Below, in pieces: positions 58,796-64,000 of a stretch of 64,000 nucleotides of DNA (within the stretch, counting starts at the first letter, position 1; each line of letters starts with the position of its first letter). The stretch is from positions 62,001-126,000 of IMG/VR virus record IMGVR_UViG_3300028837_002886; one strand, given 5' to 3'. The translations under genes and the position numbers were made by a program. Below the pieces are notes generated by a model that saw only the letters and a list, made by a program, of their open reading frames with translations, had not been told where the DNA came from and made no database searches. The stretch comes from a virus.

Positions 58796-60802
58796 TTATG
58801 ATTTAGTAACGTCATGTAATACCTTTGCGAGAGTCTCGAGCGTAAACGGTTTCTGTATAACATCCTTGAAACCATAATCTTTGTAGTTGCTCATAGCATT
58901 GGATGTAGAATAGCCGCTTGAAACAATAGCCTTGACCTGCTTGTCTATTTCCAGGAGCCTCTTTATGGTCTCAATACCATCCATACCCCCAGGCATAGTA
59001 AGATCTATAACAACGGCATCAAAGTGCTTATCTATCATGGAACCCTTGTAGGTCTCTAATGCCGCCTCACCGCACGACACCACGGTAACAGTGTAGCCCA
59101 AGTCTTCTATTAGATCCTTGGCTATCTCTCTAACCGGCGCCTGATCATCTACAAAGAGCACGTTGCCTCGGCCATTTAGGTGTGCATCCAAATCTTCTTC
59201 TTTTATTTCTTCTAAAGTCGTGGGTAAATACAAAAAGAATGTGGAGCCTTTGCCTAACTCGGAATCAACCCACACGCAGCCTTCGTGATTTTTGATAACA
59301 GAATAGGCGGTGGCCAATCCAAGCCCGCTTCCTGCGTGTTTAGTTGTGAAATAGGGATCAAATATTTTGTTGAGGTGTTCCTTTGGTATGCCTATGCCTT
59401 TGTCAGCAATCGTAACTTCCAAATATGCACCCGGCTTTAGATGAGCATCGCAAGGTACGCCCATGGGCGCCTTCACCTCTCTCGCCGCTAATTTTATGAC
59501 GCCGCCTGTGGGCATGGATTGCATAGCGTTTATCAATATGTTTTGTATAACCTGAGATATTTGACCAGGATCAATGTGAGCGTTAGGTATGTCTTCTGGT
59601 ATGTTGTATTCTATTTTAGAGTTACAACCACTAGTGGTAAAAGTGGTTGTCTCCATTATAATTTCCTTTATGGATACTGTTCGACGAACTGGCAGACCTC
59701 CACTGGAGAATGTCAACAACTGCTGCGTCAGACTTTTAGCGCGCTTGCAGGCCTTTAGTGCCTGTACAAGTCTGTTTATTACTTCATTTTCCAGTTTTAG
59801 ATCTGGCTCGTCGAGAACCTGGTCAGATTTTACATGTCTGCGGCTATGCATCAAAGCCAGTTCGACATTGCCACTGATAGCCGTCAGTATGTTATTGAAA
59901 TCATGGGCAATACCACCGGCCATTACGCCAACTGCTTCCAGTTTTTGGGATTTAGATAACTCCAACTCGGTCTTTCTCTGGAGTGTAATATCTCTAAACA
60001 CCGCGACAGCACCGACAATATCGCCTTCTTTATTTTTGATTGGCGCTGCTGTATTATCGATAAGCCGGCTTTTGCCTCGTTTAGATATAAGAACTACATC
60101 TTTTTTAAGTTCAATAATCTTACCTGTCTCTAGAGCCTTTTGTAACGGGTTAGGGGCCATTGCGTTGGTCTTTTCATCAAACAAATGAATGATGGCATCA
60201 AAAGGCTTTCCTATCACTTCCTTCTGTTTCCAACCAAGTATGTGTTCCGCCATGCGGTTTAGTATAGTTATTTCGCCTTTGGCACCTACAGCGACAACAC
60301 CATCGCTGATGCTCTTCAATGCAATATTTAATCGTTCGGTTTCTTCGGCCAAGGCTCGCTGCGCCTTTACCCTTTCGGTAATGTTGCGATGCTGCACTAT
60401 AGCATTGACAACTTTGTTCTTAATTATAATAGGCGTGATAGTTACATCTAACGCGAGGGCGCTGTGCATCGTAAGGTGTGCGTGTTTTATCTCTGCAGGA
60501 GTATAATCTAACATAAAATGCACAGGTTGTTTTTCATAGAAAACCTTATCTATGAGAGGAATCAAATTCTCTTTGTGAAACTCTTCATCCTTGAATAGAT
60601 TATATACTCCAACTACTTGTTCATCCGTGATATCAAACAGATCGCGGTTGACCTGGTTCTGCATAATCATTGTGCCCTTTTCGTCCGACAACCACATACT
60701 GTTTGGGCTGTTTTGTATGATTTTGCCGCAGAACTTATTTATATCTTCTTTTGTGATTTTGTTATTAGTATTTAGTAACAGGTCGTTTTTTCTTTTTCTC
60801 AT
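58796..60802 (-). CDS. soluble hybrid histidine kinase (PAS-PAS-HisKA-HATPase-REC)
   Basis: A 668-residue protein. Two PAS sensor domains at about 28-145 and 155-275, then HisKA with phospho-acceptor His300 (GGIAHDFNN), HATPase with N-box NILINAMQSM at 421-430, DKGIGIPKEHL and GSGLGLA, and a receiver domain from 547 with Asp600 (AVVIDLTMP) and Lys651. No TM span, so it is cytosolic. It should autophosphorylate and pass phosphate to its own receiver. Such kinases belong to host regulatory networks; no separate output domain is fused. Overlaps the dCMP deaminase stop (ATGA). Confidence 0.9.
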   Translation of the reverse strand: MRKRKNDLLLNTNNKITKEDINKFCGKIIQNSPNSMWLSDEKGTMIMQNQVNRDLFDITDEQVVGVYNLFKDEEFHKENLIPLIDKVFYEKQPVHFMLDYTPAEIKHAHLTMHSALALDVTITPIIIKNKVVNAIVQHRNITERVKAQRALAEETERLNIALKSISDGVVAVGAKGEITILNRMAEHILGWKQKEVIGKPFDAIIHLFDEKTNAMAPNPLQKALETGKIIELKKDVVLISKRGKSRLIDNTAAPIKNKEGDIVGAVAVFRDITLQRKTELELSKSQKLEAVGVMAGGIAHDFNNILTAISGNVELALMHSRRHVKSDQVLDEPDLKLENEVINRLVQALKACKRAKSLTQQLLTFSSGGLPVRRTVSIKEIIMETTTFTTSGCNSKIEYNIPEDIPNAHIDPGQISQVIQNILINAMQSMPTGGVIKLAAREVKAPMGVPCDAHLKPGAYLEVTIADKGIGIPKEHLNKIFDPYFTTKHAGSGLGLATAYSVIKNHEGCVWVDSELGKGSTFFLYLPTTLEEIKEEDLDAHLNGRGNVLFVDDQAPVREIAKDLIEDLGYTVTVVSCGEAALETYKGSMIDKHFDAVVIDLTMPGGMDGIETIKRLLEIDKQVKAIVSSGYSTSNAMSNYKDYGFKDVIQKPFTLETLAKVLHDVTKS

Positions 60803-61296
60803 GATATTTCAGAACACGGCACACCATTCTCCATTAGAAATGTTGAGCCGCTTATATCTCTGTCATACGGCTTGTTGAAATATACTTCTTTCACCCCAGC
60901 TTGTAATATTAGTTTTGAGCATGGCATGCATGGGGAATAAGAAATATACAGAACAGAACCTTGAGTTCGCACGCCGTTTTTGGCGGCATATATTAGAGCG
61001 TTTGCTTCGGCATGAAGCTCGTTCCGTTCGGAAAATATTCTATGTTCTTCTCTGAACAATTCGGAGTTTAGATAATCTTCGAAGGATTTGAATTCATCAT
61101 AATAATTTAATTTGTAAACTAGCTTAAAATGTTCTTCGCAATGCTTCTGACCTTCAGGAACACCATTGTATCCCATGGATATTATACGGTTATCCCTAAC
61201 CAAAAGACCACCGACTTTAATACGGGCACATGTGCTTCGACTTGCTACAATCTCGGTAATCTCTGAAAATACCTTTTTCCAATCCGGTCTGCTCAT
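60799..61296 (-). CDS. dCMP deaminase
   Basis: A 165-residue zinc deaminase from MSRPDWKKVF: CARIKVGGLLV with YNGVPEG, the zinc-binding HAEANALIYAAKNG and SPCMPCSKLILQAG. This is the dCMP/deoxycytidylate deaminase type, converting dCMP to dUMP for dTMP synthesis, consistent with the phage dUTPase. AAAGGA lies upstream of the ATG; the longer extension is rejected. Confidence 0.9.
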   Translation of the reverse strand: MSRPDWKKVFSEITEIVASRSTCARIKVGGLLVRDNRIISMGYNGVPEGQKHCEEHFKLVYKLNYYDEFKSFEDYLNSELFREEHRIFSERNELHAEANALIYAAKNGVRTQGSVLYISYSPCMPCSKLILQAGVKEVYFNKPYDRDISGSTFLMENGVPCSEIS

Positions 61297-61297
61297 G

Positions 61298-61450
61298 TTA
61301 TTTTCCTTTGCTTTTGGTGATTTCGACTTTAAACTTCCGACAGTATACAACCGTAAACTCAGACAGTTGTCCACATTCTTTTTTATGCCGGCATTGCCTA
61401 CACTTTTTTGCTAACAGCTCATTTGGCGTTTCAGTTCGCTTTTTGCCCAT
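61298..61450 (-). CDS. small Cys-rich zinc protein
   Basis: A 50-residue protein, MGKKRTETPNELLAKKCRQC then RHKKECGQ and VVYCRKFKVE: CxxC-x5-C...C. GGAGG nine bases before the ATG. Overlaps the upstream gene by 40 bases in another frame. Contains ELLAKK at residues 11-16. Confidence 0.6.
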   Translation of the reverse strand: MGKKRTETPNELLAKKCRQCRHKKECGQLSEFTVVYCRKFKVEITKSKGK

Positions 61451-61632
61451 CTGATAAATCCTCCGAAATCAACATCATGGTCGTGTGGAAAATGCGTATC
61501 CTCAGAATGCTCAGCCCAATCTATAGCACATTTTAAATCGTAATCACCATAATGAATGTCTTTTTTCAAACCCCAATTTTCACCATTACAGTAATCTCTA
61601 TAAGCCATTAACATGACTCTACAAATCGCCAT
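61411..61632 (-). CDS. hypothetical protein
   Basis: A 73-residue protein, Asp/His-rich (SEDTHFPHDHDVDFGGF) with end RWAKSELKRQMSC. Possible metal binding from the His/Asp cluster. AGGAAG lies upstream of the ATG. Unknown. Confidence 0.55.
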   Translation of the reverse strand: MAICRVMLMAYRDYCNGENWGLKKDIHYGDYDLKCAIDWAEHSEDTHFPHDHDVDFGGFIRWAKSELKRQMSC

Positions 61633-61657
61633 TTTCTGCTTCCTACACTATAACTCT

Positions 61658-61849
61658 TTACATTAGATATTGAATTACTCCGTCGACTTGAAATGCGCAG
61701 GAATTAATATACGGACTGAGATAAACTGGAGCTTTATTAAAGTTACCTACCTGGTGTACGCCAATACTTGACGCAACTTTAATTGGCTCGAATTCATCGA
61801 ACTCCACCATAGCCTTATAGCCCTCTAAACTAAGAATGATCCAATTCAT
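61658..61849 (-). CDS. hypothetical protein
   Basis: A 63-residue protein from MNWIILSLEGYKAMVEF (AAGGTG nine bases upstream; GTG four codons earlier is an alternative). Mixed, with GVHQVGNFNKAPVYLSPY. Overlaps the upstream gene by 20 bases. Confidence 0.55.
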   Translation of the reverse strand: MNWIILSLEGYKAMVEFDEFEPIKVASSIGVHQVGNFNKAPVYLSPYINSCAFQVDGVIQYLM

Positions 61850-62021
61850 TTTTAAAAACACCTTCGAAAGAGAATCTCCTATTACATTTCTTACAGAGAC
61901 AAGAAATCGTGAGTCTATTCTGATCTACTCCTGTAAAATATGCAACTAAAGTTGTCTCCTCAGACTGTTCTATATCTTTACCATCACAATCTACATAAGC
62001 ACACTCTTCTATTCTGATCAT
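61830..62021 (-). CDS. zinc-ribbon-type mini-protein
   Basis: A 63-residue protein: RIEECAYVDCDGKDIEQSEE, then TISCLCKKCNRRFSFEG, giving a likely zinc-ribbon. Unknown role. Confidence 0.6.
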   Translation of the reverse strand: MIRIEECAYVDCDGKDIEQSEETTLVAYFTGVDQNRLTISCLCKKCNRRFSFEGVFKNELDHS

Positions 62022-62035
62022 TTACTTTCCGCCTT

Positions 62036-62332
62036 CTATTCAGGTTCGATTACGACTTGTTCCTCGTGCTTAAACTCAAAAGCAAAGCCACACGTTACGC
62101 ATTCTGCCCTGTAACCGGCCGTGAAACAGCCATCATCGGCCAGATAGAACTCATAATCCTCACGCAATGATTCATCAAGCTTTATCGGCTCTCTTGATTC
62201 CAACAACAAGGCTTCATATGCCTCTGGTGTCAATTTTCCATAGCCAGCTCTTGCTTTTTTTGAAAGATCCTCTGCTTTACTTTCTGCCATCTTAAGACAC
62301 CTTGGGCATGTTGTCCAATTATCTGCACTCAT
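62036..62332 (-). CDS. small conserved phage zinc protein
   Basis: A 98-residue protein beginning MSADNWTTCPRCLKMAESK and ending with AECVTCGFAFEFKHEE: two CxxC pairs framing a helical middle. Proteins of this exact plan (MSADNWxxCPxC) are common in phages, from memory. AAGGAGG before the ATG. Confidence 0.7.
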   Translation of the reverse strand: MSADNWTTCPRCLKMAESKAEDLSKKARAGYGKLTPEAYEALLLESREPIKLDESLREDYEFYLADDGCFTAGYRAECVTCGFAFEFKHEEQVVIEPE

Positions 62333-62487
62333 TTTTCCTCCTTTAGTTTACGTATACAACGGCGCAACCCATAAAACTCGAGTTTACATTCGCAGCAATA
62401 AAACAGGCATTTTCCTTTGCCCCATTCAACCGCGGTTACTGTGTGTCCTTGGTGCTCGCTGTATCGCGCTATATATTTATATTTCAT
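62329..62487 (-). CDS. small Cys-containing protein
   Basis: A 52-residue protein, MKYKYIARYSEHQGHTVTAV then KCLFYCCECKLEFYGLRRC. ATG overlaps the upstream TGA; its own stop overlaps the next ATG. Probably zinc-binding. Confidence 0.6.
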   Translation of the reverse strand: MKYKYIARYSEHQGHTVTAVEWGKGKCLFYCCECKLEFYGLRRCIRKLKEEK

Positions 62488-62699
62488 CTTTTGTTTGTCA
62501 TGTCAATCCCCAAGGCCATAAACACACCACCAAAAAAGCATCCACCTATAGACAACCAGAGGGCCAGCATCGAGTGGCCCGTTTCTATAAGAGTTGGATC
62601 TTTGAGAAAAACCCATAATGATATAAATCCAGACCCGCCAAACACGCCACACAGTAGGCAAAGTGGCATAAATATCATTGCCCAATTAATCTTTTCCAT
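62484..62699 (-). CDS. two-TM mini membrane protein
   Basis: A 71-residue protein with two hydrophobic spans (about 5-31 and 42-64, rich in Gly, Leu and Phe) and short charged ends. Holin-like size, unproven. Confidence 0.6.
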   Translation of the reverse strand: MEKINWAMIFMPLCLLCGVFGGSGFISLWVFLKDPTLIETGHSMLALWLSIGGCFFGGVFMALGIDMTNKR

Positions 62700-62700
62700 C

Positions 62701-63039
62701 TCACCTTTCCTTTAGTTCACTAAAAGAAATGTGCTTTTCTTTTAATGCTTCGAGCCTTATTAAAGCTCTATCTGCCGATTTATTATTGCCTGTCCTGTAA
62801 GCTGTGCATAAATCCTTATAGATGCTAACTTCTTTTTCGAGTCTTTGGATGCAAATGTGGTGTTCTTCTCTCTCTGATAACCACAATCCTTCTTCAGCGG
62901 TCCGTAATTCATCGTTCTCCAACTGAAGCTTTTGAATACAAGCTTCTGCCTGCTGCAACGCTCCTTCAAGCGCTTGTGCATCTACGCCCGATAAGGGTTT
63001 CCGTTGTTTACATGCCGCTCGTATTGTCAATTTGTTCAT
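62701..63039 (-). CDS. coiled-coil protein
   Basis: A 112-residue protein from MNKLTIRAACKQRKPLSG; ATG overlaps the upstream TGA, the longer frame is rejected. Centre (ALEGALQQAEACIQKLQLEN and on) is a long coiled coil with Cys residues. Unknown. Confidence 0.6.
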   Translation of the reverse strand: MNKLTIRAACKQRKPLSGVDAQALEGALQQAEACIQKLQLENDELRTAEEGLWLSEREEHHICIQRLEKEVSIYKDLCTAYRTGNNKSADRALIRLEALKEKHISFSELKER

Positions 63040-63236
63040 CTTTTTTTTACCTTCAGAGCTCTTTGGATAACGGGGTCGGGAAATCCTCGCCACGAAGAAT
63101 CTTCTCCATTGTCTCGACGATGTTTACGCCAATGTGAAATAACACCTAGGTGAATAGTGTTTCTTCTTCCTTCTACAACTTTTCCACATTCCGAACATGT
63201 CCAAGTATCTCTGCACCTACTTTCTTGCAGTCCCAC
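63036..63236 (-). CDS. C2H2-like zinc-finger mini-protein, GTG start
   Basis: A 66-residue basic protein: TWTCSECGKVVEGRRNTIHL then SHWRKHRRDN, giving CxxC-HxxxH spacing as in zinc fingers. GTG start with AAGGA eight bases upstream. Possible nucleic-acid-binding protein. Confidence 0.6.
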   Translation of the reverse strand: MGLQESRCRDTWTCSECGKVVEGRRNTIHLGVISHWRKHRRDNGEDSSWRGFPDPVIQRALKVKKR

Positions 63237-63274
63237 CTTATATTTCCTTATCTTTTTTCAAGGTCTGCTCCATC

Positions 63275-63655
63275 TTATATTTTGTGCAATTCTTCCGCGG
63301 AAGGATCGTTCTTTTCTGAATAATTTGCAAATATTATATATAGCGCGCTTGCCACTGGATGATTCAGGTGATCATCCGCTTCGTAGTATTTATCCACCAT
63401 ATCGATGAGCCAATCAAAAGTTGTGTTCGGGGGAAAGATGATGTTAGATATCTCATCGGCTTCTTCTCGGGTCACATAGTCATTACCGAAAAAGAGAAAA
63501 ACGGATATTTGTGCACCGGCTGCGTAACCGGCCAGATACGTTGTTTTCATTTCGAGATCCCATCGTCTCCAATCTGTGCCATCCTCCATGAATGAATCTG
63601 CAAATAATGGACAAGCAATCAGCATTATCATCAATACAAAAATAATCTTTTTCAT
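63275..63655 (-). CDS. secreted protein with Sec signal peptide
   Basis: A 126-residue protein with signal peptide KKIIFVLMIMLIACPLFA and likely cleavage before DSFM. Acidic, aromatic mature part (YLAGYAAGAQISVFLFFGND). Third protein with this leader style in the window; it lies immediately downstream of the polymerase N-terminal fragment. Confidence 0.65.
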   Translation of the reverse strand: MKKIIFVLMIMLIACPLFADSFMEDGTDWRRWDLEMKTTYLAGYAAGAQISVFLFFGNDYVTREEADEISNIIFPPNTTFDWLIDMVDKYYEADDHLNHPVASALYIIFANYSEKNDPSAEELHKI

Positions 63656-63661
63656 AGTGTT

Positions 63662-64000
63662 TTATCCTAAGAATTTTATTGTTTTACCGCCTAATCTTTC
63701 TGGATTTAAGAAGCGCTCAAACTGTAACTTGTGTACAATAGGATCAACATCTGTTATGTTCAGGGCATAGGCTATAAGAGATCCTGCTGCGCTTCCCCTG
63801 CCAGGTCCTACATAAATATTTTCAGACTTGGCCCAGCCAACTATATCTGCCACTACTAAGAAATAAGAAGAAAATCCTGCGCTATAGATGATCTTGAGTT
63901 CATAAGCCAATCTCATCATGTAGGTGTCATTTCGCAAGCATCTCCTATCCAGACCCTCTACGCACTTTTTGCGGAGTATCTCATCAAGGTCGGCGCCCTC
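63662..64000 (-). CDS. DNA polymerase III alpha, N-terminal fragment (3-prime end)
   Basis: Runs off the right edge; 112 codons are visible, reading continuously from the window end. It contains RLAYELKIIYSAGFSSYFLV, then ENIYVGPGRGSAAGSLIAYA (palm GS motif), ITDVDPI and ERFLNPERLGGKTIKFLG, followed by TAA. In intact DnaE, FERFLNPER is followed at once by the PDxDxDF active site; here the chain stops, and the active-site part is on the protein at 56672. No frameshift signature or intein is visible. Confidence 0.85.
   Translation of the reverse strand, partial: EGADLDEILRKKCVEGLDRRCLRNDTYMMRLAYELKIIYSAGFSSYFLVVADIVGWAKSENIYVGPGRGSAAGSLIAYALNITDVDPIVHKLQFERFLNPERLGGKTIKFLG

Noticed and set aside
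59589-60188. Long rightward open frame (199 codons) opposite the histidine kinase
   Set aside because: It lies wholly antisense to a gene with intact domains, has no ribosome site and low-complexity Ser/Leu composition typical of a shadow frame.
56672-64000. Split intein joining the two polymerase halves
   Set aside because: The N-terminal chain ends in GGKTIKFLG with no Cys/Ser and intein block following, and the C-terminal chain starts MKEKLYRLL with no terminal His-Asn intein end.
1-64000. tRNA genes and CRISPR arrays
   Set aside because: I looked for cloverleaf-type arms and for regularly spaced direct repeats and saw none; a covariance-model scan would be decisive for tRNAs.

Overview
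This window reads as part of a large tailed double-stranded DNA phage genome. It is almost solid coding sequence, with about 120 mostly short genes. Start and stop codons are usually overlapped (ATGA, TAATG and also GTGA or TTGA), intergenic gaps are tiny, and Shine-Dalgarno sites are of bacterial type. TGA is used as a stop. Phage hallmarks are a UvsW-like helicase, a gp32-like ssDNA-binding protein, a LamG tail-fibre protein, dUTPase, dCMP deaminase, a lysis-type transglycosylase and many zinc-ribbon or membrane mini-proteins. I saw no rRNA, tRNA or CRISPR array. The host is a bacterium using sigma70-like promoters and Sec signal peptides; I cannot name it from the sequence.

Layout: nearly all genes run on the minus strand (right to left). 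0-4 kb: small unknown genes, a GT-B-like glycosyltransferase, a zinc protein and a CMP-sugar synthetase-like nucleotidyltransferase. 4-11.7 kb: structural-looking unknowns around a LamG fibre protein. 11.9-14.9 kb: a lysine-ketoglutarate reductase (saccharopine dehydrogenase) lying between two paralogous mini-genes, then a KxDG polynucleotide ligase-like protein. 15-19.6 kb: metallopeptidase, MoxR-type AAA ATPase and VWA protein. 19.6-22.2 kb: NMNAT-like enzyme, HNH endonuclease, SF2 helicase. 22-28 kb: mini-genes plus a full-length eukaryotic-type topoisomerase IB. 28.3-30.3 kb: first plus-strand cassette (secreted and membrane proteins). 30.4-43.3 kb: mini-genes, dUTPase, transglycosylase, tandem duplications, a DUF115-like protein. 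43.3-44.4 kb: second plus-strand cassette. 44.4-56.7 kb: AICAR-transformylase-like protein, Hsp20, FtsZ/tubulin-like GTPase, radical SAM protein, RlaP-like nucleotidyltransferase, ssDNA-binding protein, receiver-domain protein. 56.7-64 kb: the C-terminal half of DNA polymerase III alpha, a hybrid histidine kinase, dCMP deaminase and, after a row of small genes, the end of the N-terminal half of the same polymerase.

The most unusual points are: (1) a eukaryotic-type Top1 with all five catalytic residues; (2) a DnaE-type polymerase cut inside its palm into two chains about 4.9 kb apart; (3) a recurrent short basic-amphipathic AKxLL-like tag at the N or C terminus of about 25 otherwise unrelated small proteins; (4) host-type regulatory and metabolic enzymes (hybrid histidine kinase, saccharopine dehydrogenase, an AICAR transformylase lacking its Lys-His pair); (5) a MoxR/VWA/metallopeptidase operon; (6) a recurring CATATATA element before many genes, beside sigma70-type promoters and a third AAAGATAAT element.

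Together the recognisable genes cover replication (split polymerase, helicase, ssDNA-binding protein, topoisomerase), nucleotide supply (dUTPase, dCMP deaminase), nucleic-acid end repair (ligase-like, RlaP-like and receiver proteins), cell organisation (tubulin-like GTPase), host-surface interaction (fibre, glycan enzymes) and lysis. All functions are from reading the sequence by eye; no search was run.
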